Part shown: piece by piece, positions 47,604 through 56,894 of the stretch
Numbering within the stretch: the first letter of the stretch is position 1
Layout: every line of letters starts with the position of its first letter
Assembly: GCA_934131005.1 (NCBI GenBank)
Contig: CAKOYV010000004.1
Span: forward strand, 1-64,000
Length of the DNA: 64,000 nucleotides
Reading direction: 5' to 3'
Source of the DNA: an uncultured Bacilli bacterium
GTDB lineage: Bacteria > Bacillota_I > Bacilli_A > RF39 > UBA660
Translations under genes and position numbers: made by a program
Notes under the pieces: generated by a model
Seen by the model: the letters and a program-made list of their open reading frames with translations, nothing else
Told to the model about the DNA's origin: nothing
Databases searched by the model: none

Positions 47604-48383
47604 TTAATTACTACTATTAATCTTATTACTTAATTTTAAGCCTAAATCCCTAAAATTATAATGATCTTCTCCTAAATTTTTACGATTAATTTCACTTAAA
47701 TAACCAAAAACATCACTTTTTCCCTTATCAAAAGGAAGATCTGGATTTGAAAAACTATAAAAATTATAAATATCATATTTTTCATCTTTAACATATTTAT
47801 TTCTAATTTTTGTTACATATTGTTTATAATCACTTTTATTTTCTTTTTCAACTTTTACACCATTATTAGTTACTTTAACGATATCCTTTAAACAATCATG
47901 TTCATCAACATAAGCAGGCAAAATTCTCTTACCATCAACAAGTACTGCCCGAACAGCAGCCTCTACTTTAGGATTTAAATCATTTGAAACTGTTAAATGT
48001 TCATGAACTTTAGCAAACCACTTACAGTTTTCAACGAAATCATAAAGATTACCATATTTCGCTCCATTATAAAGTTCATATCTATTAGCAATAAGTGAAG
48101 CCTCCATCGCAGCACCTTCGGCAGTTCCCTGCTCTTTTTGACACAAATGTGCCAAACTACTTAATTCCTCATTTGATAAATTATCATATTTAACGAATCC
48201 TAAATCCTTAATACCACCAAAAGTTAATGTCATAATCTCTACATCTCTATTTGTATAATTTTGAACTGGTTTTTTAGCTAAGGATTTAACTTCATTAGTA
48301 TTACGAAAAGTATCCATCAAATAATCTTTATCAAAAATTGCCCCTGAAATTTTATCAGGCTTCTGAACAGAATTTAATCCCAT
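47604..48383 (-). CDS. SleB-like cell wall hydrolase domain protein
   Basis: 259 residues. The central part, ELSSLAHLCQKEQGTAEGAA followed by MEASLIANRYELY, fits the SleB/Hydrolase_2 pattern (LAxxxxxEaxxexxegqxAvAxVxxNR), with the catalytic Glu likely the one in KEQG. The segment LPAYVDEHDCLKDI further on is typical of a Firmicutes subgroup of these proteins. I see no signal peptide or membrane helix, which is odd for a wall enzyme, so it might act from inside (spore, phage-like lysis) or be exported by another route. Assignment is by pattern only. Confidence 0.6.
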   Translation of the reverse strand: MGLNSVQKPDKISGAIFDKDYLMDTFRNTNEVKSLAKKPVQNYTNRDVEIMTLTFGGIKDLGFVKYDNLSNEELSSLAHLCQKEQGTAEGAAMEASLIANRYELYNGAKYGNLYDFVENCKWFAKVHEHLTVSNDLNPKVEAAVRAVLVDGKRILPAYVDEHDCLKDIVKVTNNGVKVEKENKSDYKQYVTKIRNKYVKDEKYDIYNFYSFSNPDLPFDKGKSDVFGYLSEINRKNLGEDHYNFRDLGLKLSNKINSSN

Positions 48384-48442
48384 ATATATACCTACTTTCT
48401 ATCATCTAAATTATAGCACAATATTTTTCATAAAAGCAACTA

Positions 48443-49033
48443 CTACTCTCCATGTTTCTTTAAATCTCTATTATAACAATATCTACACTTAGAAACATAA
48501 TCAGCATCCATTCCATCAATAGCAATAACATCACCAGAAAAAACAGGCTTTCCACCAACAATTCTCATATTATATATTTTCTTTCTACCACAACTACACT
48601 GTCTTTCTATCTCGTGAATATTATCAGCAATCTCTAAAAGTCTCTTAGAGCCTTCAAATAATTTTGTCCTAAAATCAGCCTTAAGTCCATAACAAATAAC
48701 TGATATTCCTAAAACATCTACTACATAAGATAATTCGTCAATATGATGCTCTTCTAAAAATTGAGCCTCATCAACTAAAATAAAATCTAAATTATGTTTA
48801 ACCAAATATTTAGAAATTTTCAAATAAATATCATCCTTAGGTTTAATCAAAAAATCAACCTTTTTCTCACTATTATCTCTAGAATTAATCTTATCATCCC
48901 CTTTTTTATCAATACTAGGCTTAATTATAATAGTACTAAAACCATCCTCTATCTTACTATAATAAACCTTCAAAAGCTCTCTAGTCTTACCACAACCCAT
49001 AGCACCATAATAAAATGTAAGTTCACTCTTCAT
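48443..49033 (-). CDS. tdk: Thymidine kinase
   Basis: Type II thymidine kinase of 196 residues. P-loop FYYGAMGCGKTRELL, Walker B FILVDEAQFL with the catalytic Glu, GLKADFRTKLFEGSKRLLEI as the nucleoside lasso lead-in, and a zinc site (CSCGRK...CRYC). It phosphorylates salvaged thymidine. Its start overlaps the stop of the Xer recombinase gene by one base. Confidence 0.96.
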   Translation of the reverse strand: MKSELTFYYGAMGCGKTRELLKVYYSKIEDGFSTIIIKPSIDKKGDDKINSRDNSEKKVDFLIKPKDDIYLKISKYLVKHNLDFILVDEAQFLEEHHIDELSYVVDVLGISVICYGLKADFRTKLFEGSKRLLEIADNIHEIERQCSCGRKKIYNMRIVGGKPVFSGDVIAIDGMDADYVSKCRYCYNRDLKKHGE

Positions 49034-49920
49034 TATAAACCCTCCTCATCATCAGCACGTGGATGTGCCATATCATATATATCCTTTAACTTATCTTGTG
49101 AAACATGCGTATAAATACTAGTGGTATTTAAACTACTATGACCAAGCAACTCCTTAACACTCATTAAATCAGCACCTGCATTAAGCATATCAGTTGCAAA
49201 TGTATGTCTAAGAGTATGAGGAGAAATATGATATTCAATTCCACAGTGCGAAACAACTTTATTAATAATAACTCTAACATACCTAGCCGATAATTTATTA
49301 CCATTTTTATTCAAAAACAAATAATCACTCTGATGATCCTTAAGGATCTTACGTCTTCCATCCTTTAAATACAAATCTAATATATCCCTAGCATAACTAC
49401 CAAAAAAAACAATTCTCTCTTTTCTCCCTTTACCCAAAATCTTAATACTATTATTATTCTTATCAATATCCAAAAGCTTAATACCAACAAGTTCACTAAC
49501 TCTAACTCCAGTTGCGTATAAAAGTTCTAAAATAAGTCTATTTCTCTGTTCTAATTCCAAAGATAAATCAAAAGAATTAAACATAACTTCTAAATCATTA
49601 TCCCGAGCATATTTAGGAAGACTCCTAGCTCTCTTAGGATTAGCTATATCCTTAAAATAATTAACTTCTACTATATCCTCTCTTACTAAATAATTATAAA
49701 AGCTCCTAATAGCACTAAGTTTTCTTGAAATAGAATTCCTAGATAGCCCCTTAGCATACAAATATTCTAAATACTCTGAAACATAACCCTCATCAATATT
49801 TAATAAATCAGTATTAAAATCATAAAGTTCCATCAAATCCTCTCGGTAATTAACTAACGTATAATCAGAATCCTTCTTAACAACTCGCAAATATCTAATA
49901 AAATCATAAATATACTTCAT
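49033..49920 (-). CDS. xerD: Xer-type tyrosine recombinase
   Basis: 295 residues, the size of XerC/XerD. An N-terminal SAM-like core-binding domain (SRNSISRKLSAIRSFYNYLV) is followed by the catalytic domain with ATGVRVSEL (first Arg), HTLRHTFATDML (His-x-x-Arg), LGHSSLNTTSIYTHV (His and nucleophile Tyr). It likely resolves chromosome dimers at dif. Which of XerC or XerD it is cannot be settled from one sequence. Next to tdk, with no att-like repeats or phage genes around, so a housekeeping role is more likely than a mobile integrase. Confidence 0.88.
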   Translation of the reverse strand: MKYIYDFIRYLRVVKKDSDYTLVNYREDLMELYDFNTDLLNIDEGYVSEYLEYLYAKGLSRNSISRKLSAIRSFYNYLVREDIVEVNYFKDIANPKRARSLPKYARDNDLEVMFNSFDLSLELEQRNRLILELLYATGVRVSELVGIKLLDIDKNNNSIKILGKGRKERIVFFGSYARDILDLYLKDGRRKILKDHQSDYLFLNKNGNKLSARYVRVIINKVVSHCGIEYHISPHTLRHTFATDMLNAGADLMSVKELLGHSSLNTTSIYTHVSQDKLKDIYDMAHPRADDEEGL

Positions 49921-50093
49921 ACTTCACCTACCTTAGATATACCCTAATTATACCACTCATTATCCCATTTCTTCTAACATTAACTAACTGTATTTAAGAA
50001 AAAAAGAACCCTAAGATTCTTTTCTATATAAAAATCGATATATCTTAAAACTATTTAAACTATTAGCCTCCGAAATTAAAAAGAAAAAAGCAT

Positions 50094-50120
50094 AAAAAAA
50101 GATACTTCAAAAAAAGTATC
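50094..50120 (-). terminator. Terminator of uvrA
   Basis: On the minus strand GATACTT and AAGTATC (50101-50120) form a hairpin followed by seven T (50094-50100); it overlaps the uvrA stop. Confidence 0.8.
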
Positions 50121-52938
50121 AATTACCCTTATCTAAAATATCTTTTAAAAATTTACCAGTATAAGATTCTTCTACCATACTAATCTCCTCAGGTGTACCG
50201 CTAGCAACTAAACTACCACCACCATCTCCACCTTCAGGACCTAAATCAATAATATAATCTGCAACTTTAATAACATCCAAATTATGTTCAATAACCAAAA
50301 CTGTATCTCCATTATCAACTATTCTCTCAAGAATACCAAGTAACTTTCTAATATCATAAGAATGAAGACCAGTAGTAGGTTCATCAAGTATAAATAAACT
50401 CTTTCCAGTAGCTTTCTTTTGTAATTCCTTAGCAAGTTTAACCCTAGCAGCCTCTCCTCCAGATAAAGTTGGTGCCGATTGTCCTAACTTAATATAACCA
50501 AGACCTACATCTTTTAAAACATTAAGTTTATTTTTAACTTTTGGATGATTTTCAAAAAATACAATCGCCTCATCAACCGTCATATTCAAAACATCATAAA
50601 TAGATTTTCCCTTATATTTTATTTGCAATGTCTCACGATTATATCTAGTACCATGACAAACCTCACAAGGAACATAAACATCAGGTAAAAAGTGCATCTC
50701 TATTTTCTTAACACCATCACCCCAACAAGCCTCACATCTACCACCTTTAACATTAAAAGAAAATCTTCCCTTATCATATCCTCTTATCTTAGCCTCTTTA
50801 ACCTCTGCAAAAATACTTCTTATATCATCAAATACTCCCACATATGTAGCCGGATTACTTCTAGGTGTCCTACCAATTGGTGCTTGCGATATATTAACAA
50901 CTTTATCTATATTCTCAAATCCAACAATTCTTCTATGCTTACCAACAACCTCATGTGTCTTATATAACTCATTCCTCAAAGCTTTATATAATATTTGATT
51001 AATCAAAGTAGATTTACCTGAACCACTAACACCAGTAACACAAGTAAAAGTACCAAGCGGAATAGAGACATTAATCTTCTTCAAATTATTCTCACAAGCT
51101 CCCATAATCTTAAGAAATTTCTTATTACCACATCTTCTTTTATCAGGAATTAAAATCTTCTCTTCACCAGTCAAAAACTTACCTGTTAAACTATTCTTAT
51201 TAGCCATAACCTCACTAGGTGTTCCACACGCAACAACCGAACCACCATTAACACCAGCATATGGCCCTATATCTATAAGATAATCAGATGCCAACATTGT
51301 ATCTGTATCATGCTCAACAACTATCAAAGAATTACCCAAATCTCTCATCTCTAAAAGAGAATTTATTAATCTTTGATTATCTCTCTGATGAAGCCCTATA
51401 CTAGGTTCATCCAAGACATATAAAACACCAGTAAGTCTAGAACCAATTTGTGTAGCCAATCTAATACGTTGACTCTCACCACCTGACAAAGTAGCAGCAT
51501 TTCTAGCAAGTGTTAAATATTCCAAACCAACATTAATTAAAAAATCTAATCTAGAATTAATTTCTTTTAATAAAACAGACGCTATCTCCCTCTTCTCACG
51601 ACTAAGCTTTAACTTTCCTAAAAAAGCTCTTAAATCTTTAATAGACATCTTTGTTAAATCAAAAATATTCTTCTTACCTACTAACACAGACAAAACACTA
51701 GGTTTTAATCTCGAACCACCACATGATTGACAAGGAAGTTCCATCATAAACTGTTCAATCCAATCTCTTATCCAACCACTCTTAGTCTCAATATATCTTC
51801 GCTCTAAATTAGTAATAATTCCTTCAAAATAATCAACAACATTTCTAGTATTACCATTCTTCGCAACATAATTAAATTCAAGCAAATCTTTAGAACCATA
51901 TAAAATAATATCTAACTCATCCCTAGTAAGATTCTTAACAGGCTTATCTAAATCAATACCATAATATGAAGAAACTGCTCTAAGTTGTGTCATAATAGTA
52001 TTATTATCATCAACACTAATAGTACTAATAGCCCCTTCATTAATTGACTTACTTCTATCTGGAATAACCAAATCAACATTTATTTTATATTGAACACCAA
52101 GCCCTTTACAATCAGGACAAGACCCATAAGGAGCATTAAAAGAAAATATTCTAGGTTCTAACTCTTCTAGAGAATAATCACAATAAGGACAAGCAAAATT
52201 CTCAGACATTACTACTTCCCCATCTTCTAGCATATCTACAATAACCTTACCATGTGATAACTTCGCTGACGCTTCTACTGCCTCATACAACCTACTTCTA
52301 ATTCCCTCTTTTAAAATAAGTCTATCAACAACTACACTAATATTATGCTTTTTAGTCTTAGAAAGCTCTATCTCATTAGCCAAATCATACATTTCATCAT
52401 CTATTTTAACTCTAACATAACCATCTTTTCTAAGTCTATTAAGCAAATCTTTATGAGTACCTTTCTCTCCCCACACAACAGGTGACATTATCATAAATTT
52501 CATTCCCATATCATAAGATAAAATCTTATCTACCATCTCTTCAATACTTTGATTAGTAATTGGTATATGATGTCTAGGACAATATGGAACACCAACTCTT
52601 GCAAATAAAAGTCTTAAATAATCATATATTTCTGTAACCGTTCCAACTGTAGAACGAGGATTTTTATTTGTCGTCTTCTGATCAATACTAATACTAGGAG
52701 ACAATCCTTCAATAGAATCAACATCAGGTTTCTCACTAGAACCTAAAAATTGTCTTGCATAAGCACTAAGACTCTCTACATATCTTCTCTGTCCTTCTGC
52801 ATAAATAGTATCAAAAGCCAAAGAACTCTTACCAGAACCACTAACACCTGTCACAACAACTAATTTATTTTTAGGAATAGAAATATCTATATTTTTTAAA
52901 TTATTCTCACGAGCTCCCTTTATAACAATTTTATCCAC
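50119..52938 (-). CDS. uvrA: Excinuclease ABC subunit A
   Basis: 939 residues, complete UvrA. Two ABC modules: Walker A VVTGVSGSGKSSLAFD (about residue 30) and CVTGVSGSGKSTLINQ (about 635), signature motifs LSGGESQRIRLA and LSGGEAARVKLA, and Walker B VLYVLDEPSIGLH and LFILDEPTTGLH. Zinc motifs CPYC...CPDC and CEAC...CEVC. It scans DNA for bulky lesions with UvrB. GTG start behind GAGGTGAT; an extended -10 (TGTTATAAT) is about 30 bases upstream. uvrB is not adjacent here. Confidence 0.98.
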   Translation of the reverse strand: MDKIVIKGARENNLKNIDISIPKNKLVVVTGVSGSGKSSLAFDTIYAEGQRRYVESLSAYARQFLGSSEKPDVDSIEGLSPSISIDQKTTNKNPRSTVGTVTEIYDYLRLLFARVGVPYCPRHHIPITNQSIEEMVDKILSYDMGMKFMIMSPVVWGEKGTHKDLLNRLRKDGYVRVKIDDEMYDLANEIELSKTKKHNISVVVDRLILKEGIRSRLYEAVEASAKLSHGKVIVDMLEDGEVVMSENFACPYCDYSLEELEPRIFSFNAPYGSCPDCKGLGVQYKINVDLVIPDRSKSINEGAISTISVDDNNTIMTQLRAVSSYYGIDLDKPVKNLTRDELDIILYGSKDLLEFNYVAKNGNTRNVVDYFEGIITNLERRYIETKSGWIRDWIEQFMMELPCQSCGGSRLKPSVLSVLVGKKNIFDLTKMSIKDLRAFLGKLKLSREKREIASVLLKEINSRLDFLINVGLEYLTLARNAATLSGGESQRIRLATQIGSRLTGVLYVLDEPSIGLHQRDNQRLINSLLEMRDLGNSLIVVEHDTDTMLASDYLIDIGPYAGVNGGSVVACGTPSEVMANKNSLTGKFLTGEEKILIPDKRRCGNKKFLKIMGACENNLKKINVSIPLGTFTCVTGVSGSGKSTLINQILYKALRNELYKTHEVVGKHRRIVGFENIDKVVNISQAPIGRTPRSNPATYVGVFDDIRSIFAEVKEAKIRGYDKGRFSFNVKGGRCEACWGDGVKKIEMHFLPDVYVPCEVCHGTRYNRETLQIKYKGKSIYDVLNMTVDEAIVFFENHPKVKNKLNVLKDVGLGYIKLGQSAPTLSGGEAARVKLAKELQKKATGKSLFILDEPTTGLHSYDIRKLLGILERIVDNGDTVLVIEHNLDVIKVADYIIDLGPEGGDGGGSLVASGTPEEISMVEESYTGKFLKDILDKGN

Positions 52939-52984
52939 AAAACATCACCTCTTCAAATATCACTCCATATTATAACACAAAAAG

Positions 52985-53010
52985 AAAAAAGAATAACCAT
53001 AAATTATTCT
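52985..53010 (-). terminator. Terminator after the 53039-53551 gene
   Basis: On the minus strand AGAATAA and TTATTCT (52990-53010) form a seven-pair hairpin followed by T residues. It ends the mrnC-rlmB-sigH-side transcript before uvrA. Confidence 0.7.
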
Positions 53011-53038
53011 AACCTTGAAAAACTAAACTATTACAACA

Positions 53039-53551
53039 TCATTTTATTTTTCGCATCAACTTTCTCTCATAATTATAAAAAACATCATGATCTCCTTCTT
53101 GATAATAACTAATAAATCTCCTAACTAATTCATTATTTTTATACTTATCCTTAAAATACTCTAATTCAGACTCTAATAACTTATATCCCTGAATAAATCT
53201 AATAAAATAAATAGAATGAAGACCAGTAGCATATTTAATTATTTCTTCTCTTGATAACACATCTCCAATATATATAATATTCGTACACCCAATATCATAA
53301 TAATCATTATATTCATCACTTGTTGTTACAACTTTTCCTAACGCCTTAACCCTACAAATAATAACATCACTTGATAAACCATCATAATACCTAAGTGTAT
53401 CTTCTAATCTCTTACAAAAATGATATCCTTTTTTCTTTATCTCTAATTCATCACAACTATAAATATGACCACTTTCTATAACATTTCCATACCTATCAGT
53501 AAAATCTCCATTAAAACACTTATATCCCCATTCACAATCATTACTACTCAT
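53039..53551 (-). CDS. Hypothetical protein downstream of sigH
   Basis: About 170 residues, soluble. It begins with a Trp/Cys-containing motif (WGYKCFNGDFTDRYG), then YHFCKRLEDTLRYYD, a strand with VIICRVKALGKVV, and a helical C-terminus. The middle resembles phage-type proteins that start with a GxHxCxxxxdxlxyY pattern, but I cannot name a family with confidence. ATG 53551 lies within the last codons of sigH, behind GAGGAA, so translation is coupled to the sigma factor. Bacillus has no counterpart at this position (secE/nusG lie there). Confidence 0.65.
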   Translation of the reverse strand: MSSNDCEWGYKCFNGDFTDRYGNVIESGHIYSCDELEIKKKGYHFCKRLEDTLRYYDGLSSDVIICRVKALGKVVTTSDEYNDYYDIGCTNIIYIGDVLSREEIIKYATGLHSIYFIRFIQGYKLLESELEYFKDKYKNNELVRRFISYYQEGDHDVFYNYERKLMRKIK

Positions 53552-54155
53552 TAACAATTCCTCTTATTTTAGTTTTAATTCTTTGAATAGCATTATCAAT
53601 ACTCTTTGTATCCTTATCCAAAATAGAAGCAATCTCCCGATAATCAAAATTTTGCAATTTCAAATTAAAAACGCATTCTTCAAAATTAGTTAAAACACCA
53701 ACAATCTTGTCATATAACTCCTGATATTCCATTTGACTAATAAGTCCAAACTCTGGATTATTTTTATTATCTTCTATATAATCAATCAAATTATTACTAG
53801 CATTATCATCAATAGTTTCTAAAGGTATAGCCTCATTCAAAAATTTATACTTATCTCTCCCCGCATGCCTAAGCTCTGTAAACAACTTTCTCTCAATACA
53901 AACATTAACAAACGTATAAAAAGTTACATCATCACGCAAATTATAACTATTCAAAGCTTCTTCAAAAGCTACCAAACATTCCTGATGCATATCAACATAT
54001 TCAACTCCCTTATCCTTAACATACTTATAATATTTACTACAAATCTTATTAATCAAAGGCGAATACTTATGATATAAAATTTCACTTGCTTCCTCATTAC
54101 GTTCTCTTACTAAAGAAATCAACTCATTATCATTTAAATTAGCATAATTATCCAT
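53544..54155 (-). CDS. sigH: RNA polymerase sigma factor, SigH-like
   Basis: About 203 residues. Region 2 is recognisable (YSPLINKICSKYYKYVKDKG, then YVDMHQECLVAFEEALNSYN and VTFYTFVNVCIERKLFTELR), and region 4 contains a helix-turn-helix (NFDYREIASILDKDTKSIDNAIQRIKTK). Position after mrnC and rlmB matches the Bacillus mrnC-rlmB-yacP-sigH order, with yacP missing, which supports sigma-H. In Bacillus sigma-H serves the transition to sporulation and competence. ATG 54155 overlaps the rlmB stop. Confidence 0.85.
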   Translation of the reverse strand: MDNYANLNDNELISLVRERNEEASEILYHKYSPLINKICSKYYKYVKDKGVEYVDMHQECLVAFEEALNSYNLRDDVTFYTFVNVCIERKLFTELRHAGRDKYKFLNEAIPLETIDDNASNNLIDYIEDNKNNPEFGLISQMEYQELYDKIVGVLTNFEECVFNLKLQNFDYREIASILDKDTKSIDNAIQRIKTKIRGIVNE

Positions 54156-54861
54156 TATTATTACTACCAACAATTCTTGACAAAACAATACCACAAGATA
54201 CAGAAGCATTTAAACTATTAACATGACCCTTCATTGGAATAGAAGCTATAAAATCACATTCCTTCCTAACAACTGAAGAAATACCATGCCCTTCATTCCC
54301 AATAACTAAAACTACTGGCATATTATAATCTATCTTTGTATAATCATCACCCTTCATATCTGTACCAACAATCCAAAAATTATGATCACGCAACTTTTTC
54401 AAAGCTACCTGCAAATTAGAAACCTTAACTATCTTTACATAAGAAATAGCTCCTGCTGATGTTTTAACAACCGTAGCATTAACACCAACTGATCTATCCC
54501 TAGGAATAATTATTCCCTCAACTCCAAGTGCCTCACAAGTCCTAATAATAGCCCCAAAATTATGTGGATCTTCTAAATGATCCAACATAACCACTCTAGG
54601 ATTATGAACATCCTTAATACTATCAATAAAAGAATTAATATAATAAGTATTAACATCATCTACTTCTAAAACAATTCCCTGATGTAAACCATCTACCTTA
54701 TTATCCAAAACTCTATTATCAACAAAATTAATTCTCACCCCCTTAAATCTTAATTTATCAATAATATCTTGATCTCTAAACTTCTTACTAACAAAAGCCC
54801 TTGCAATAACATCATCACTATTTAAACATTCACGACTAACATTCTTACCATATATATACAT
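54148..54861 (-). CDS. rlmB: 23S rRNA 2'-O-ribose methyltransferase RlmB
   Basis: SPOUT-class (TrmH family) methyltransferase, 237 residues. An N-terminal substrate-binding domain (MYIYGKNVSRECLNSDDVIA), then motif 1 HNFGAIIRTCEALGVEGII, motif 2 VLVIGNEGHGISSVV and motif 3 IPMKGHVNSLNASVSCGIVL, which form the knot for AdoMet binding. RlmB methylates G2251 (E. coli numbering). It lies two bases after mrnC, the conserved neighbour. Confidence 0.94.
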   Translation of the reverse strand: MYIYGKNVSRECLNSDDVIARAFVSKKFRDQDIIDKLRFKGVRINFVDNRVLDNKVDGLHQGIVLEVDDVNTYYINSFIDSIKDVHNPRVVMLDHLEDPHNFGAIIRTCEALGVEGIIIPRDRSVGVNATVVKTSAGAISYVKIVKVSNLQVALKKLRDHNFWIVGTDMKGDDYTKIDYNMPVVLVIGNEGHGISSVVRKECDFIASIPMKGHVNSLNASVSCGIVLSRIVGSNNNG

Positions 54862-54863
54862 AA

Positions 54864-55238
54864 CTACTCTACCCCAATCTCCTCAAATATTTCATTAATT
54901 CTCGCATTATCATTCTTTAAATATAAAAAGCCAATTAAAGCCTCAAACCCAGTCGACATTTTATAAGTTACTATATCTGTATTTTTAGGATGAGCACTTC
55001 TCTTATAATTTCTTCCTCTATGGACAACCTCAAGCTCTTCTTCAGTTAAAAAATTATTATCAATCAAATTACGCAAAATACGAGCTTGTCCTTTCGCTGA
55101 AACATAATAAACAGCCCTTTTTTGTAATAAATCAACTTTATAAATACCACTATTTATTAATTTATTTCTAACATAAACTTCAAACACACTATCACCCAAA
55201 TAAGCAAGAGCAATAACATTAATATTTCTAACATCCAT
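54864..55238 (-). CDS. mrnC: Mini-ribonuclease III MrnC
   Basis: About 124 residues: an RNase III catalytic domain without the dsRNA-binding domain. ALAYLGDSVFEVYVRNKLI contains the acidic signature, and GFEALIGFLYL the second metal-binding acidic residue. It matures 23S rRNA ends in Bacillus. Start at ATG 55238 (MDVRNINV) with GGTGA four bases upstream; an ATG nine codons earlier has no such site. Starts a run with rlmB and sigH. Confidence 0.93.
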   Translation of the reverse strand: MDVRNINVIALAYLGDSVFEVYVRNKLINSGIYKVDLLQKRAVYYVSAKGQARILRNLIDNNFLTEEELEVVHRGRNYKRSAHPKNTDIVTYKMSTGFEALIGFLYLKNDNARINEIFEEIGVE

Positions 55239-55289
55239 AAAATCACCAAAGATATTGTAACACACATTATGAATTTATTATACCCTAAC

Positions 55290-56267
55290 TTAAATTAAAT
55301 TATCTCTAACATACACCAAAGTACCAGATATAACATAAACAGTAACCATAATAGGTCGCATACACTTTATAAAACCTAAACCCGGTATAACAATATCACA
55401 CTTCTTATCAATGTTCAAAAATACCTTATCTAAATCTTTTAACTTATCATTATTAAGTCGATTAAAACCAACCTTTAAACTAGGAGAACAATAGATAACA
55501 ATACTATTATTACAAGAAGTATCATAATCAATTCTAACATACTCATCAATAATCATACTACCACTATTACTAATCTGCACACTACGAGGCCTAATTTCCT
55601 TCTTAGGCAATATCTTCTTTAACCCAAACTTATCAACATAATTGATAATACTACCATCATCTATAATACCAGGTGTATCTATAATTGTAACATCTCCTAA
55701 ATCAACACTAACTTCTCCTAAAGTAGTAGAAGGATACATACTAACCGTAACTTTATCACTAGAATTACTATAATTCTTAATAAGTTTATTAAGTAACGTA
55801 GACTTACCCGTATTAGTATTTCCAACCAAATAAACAGACGCATTACGACTATAATCAACTATTTTTCTATATAAAGTATCCATATTATTATTCCTAATAC
55901 TACTAACAACAACAACATCTAAAATAGCACTACATTCTCTCTTAATTCTCTCAATCAATCTATCAATCTTAACATTCCTAGGAATAATATCTCCCTTCGT
56001 AACAACTAATAAAACATTATTAAAATTCTTTAATAAATCCAAATTAAAAGATAAAATATCTACTACATAAACAACCAAATTATCCTTAGGAATTTGTTTT
56101 AATATTTTTAAATAATCGCTATTCCCCATTGAAACAGCCTTATATTCACCATAATTAAAAAGTCTAAAACAACGCATACATAAACCTGTTTTAATATCCG
56201 TAGTATAACCAAGTAAATCCTTATTCTTATCCTGTAATTCTACACCACAACCACTACATTTAATCAT
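55290..56267 (-). CDS. yqeH: Ribosome biogenesis GTPase YqeH
   Basis: About 325 residues. An N-terminal zinc finger (CSGCGVEL...CMRCFRL) and a circularly permuted GTPase domain: G4 VTKGD comes before G1 GNTNTGKSTLLNKL and G3 DTPGI, the permuted order of the YqeH/YlqF class. It is needed for 30S subunit assembly in Bacillus. ATG 56267 has AGAGGAGAG upstream. It overlaps the end of yqeG by eight bases, the usual yqeG-yqeH pair. Confidence 0.94.
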   Translation of the reverse strand: MIKCSGCGVELQDKNKDLLGYTTDIKTGLCMRCFRLFNYGEYKAVSMGNSDYLKILKQIPKDNLVVYVVDILSFNLDLLKNFNNVLLVVTKGDIIPRNVKIDRLIERIKRECSAILDVVVVSSIRNNNMDTLYRKIVDYSRNASVYLVGNTNTGKSTLLNKLIKNYSNSSDKVTVSMYPSTTLGEVSVDLGDVTIIDTPGIIDDGSIINYVDKFGLKKILPKKEIRPRSVQISNSGSMIIDEYVRIDYDTSCNNSIVIYCSPSLKVGFNRLNNDKLKDLDKVFLNIDKKCDIVIPGLGFIKCMRPIMVTVYVISGTLVYVRDNLI

Positions 56268-56778
56268 AATACTCTCCTCTTTTAAATAACCCCTTAGCCT
56301 CAAATCTCTTAAGTTTTTGTACTTCTAAAAATCTTGTAAACTTTGTAAGTATCATATCAACATCACTAATAGGATCAACTAAACAAGTAATAATCCCAAC
56401 TCTATTACCACCATAAACATCAGTAAATAACTGATCCCCAATAATACAAACTTCACTTTTTAAATAATTATATCTCTTAAGTATTTTATAAAAACTCCTA
56501 GAAAATGGCTTACAAGAAGAACTATTATATAAAACATTCCAACTCCTAAACTTAACCAATCTAGATCGTGGAGAATTAGAAAATAAAATAACTTTAAATC
56601 CCATTTTACCTAACTTAGAAAACAGCTCCCCAACCTCTGGTAAAGCTTCTTGTTCATGATATGGAACACAAGTATTATCTAAATCAAATAATAAACATTT
56701 AACTCCCATTTTTTTTAACTTTTTATAATTAACATCATATATACTTCTTTTATACATCTTAGGCATTAATAAACTCAA
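56260..56778 (-). CDS. yqeG: YqeG family HAD IIIA-type phosphatase
   Basis: 172 residues. HAD motif I is LLFDLDNTCVPYHE, motif II SNSPRSR, and motif III/IV CKPFSRSF with CIIGDQLFTDVYGGNRVG. Substrate unknown; the family may include phosphatidylglycerophosphate phosphatases. The start is probably TTG 56778 with GGTGATG just upstream. It has a good promoter and leads the yqeG-yqeH transcript. Confidence 0.9.
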   Translation of the reverse strand: MSLLMPKMYKRSIYDVNYKKLKKMGVKCLLFDLDNTCVPYHEQEALPEVGELFSKLGKMGFKVILFSNSPRSRLVKFRSWNVLYNSSSCKPFSRSFYKILKRYNYLKSEVCIIGDQLFTDVYGGNRVGIITCLVDPISDVDMILTKFTRFLEVQKLKRFEAKGLFKRGEYYD

Positions 56779-56818
56779 AAAACATCACCAACCATCATAT
56801 TTATACAAATTTTAATAA

Positions 56819-56847
56819 ATGATATCATATATAAAATTGTATGTCAA
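56819..56847 (-). promoter_or_regulatory. Promoter of yqeG-yqeH
   Basis: On the minus strand TTGACA (56842-56847) and TATCAT (56819-56824), 17 bases apart, about 40 bases before the yqeG start. Confidence 0.75.
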
Positions 56848-56894
56848 TGTTCTAAAAATAATTATAAATATATATATTTTATTAGAGGTGTAAT

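Noticed and set aside
49033..49920. Phage or island integrase
   Set aside because: Size and context (next to tdk) fit chromosomal XerC/D; no attachment repeats, tRNA gene or phage genes are nearby.
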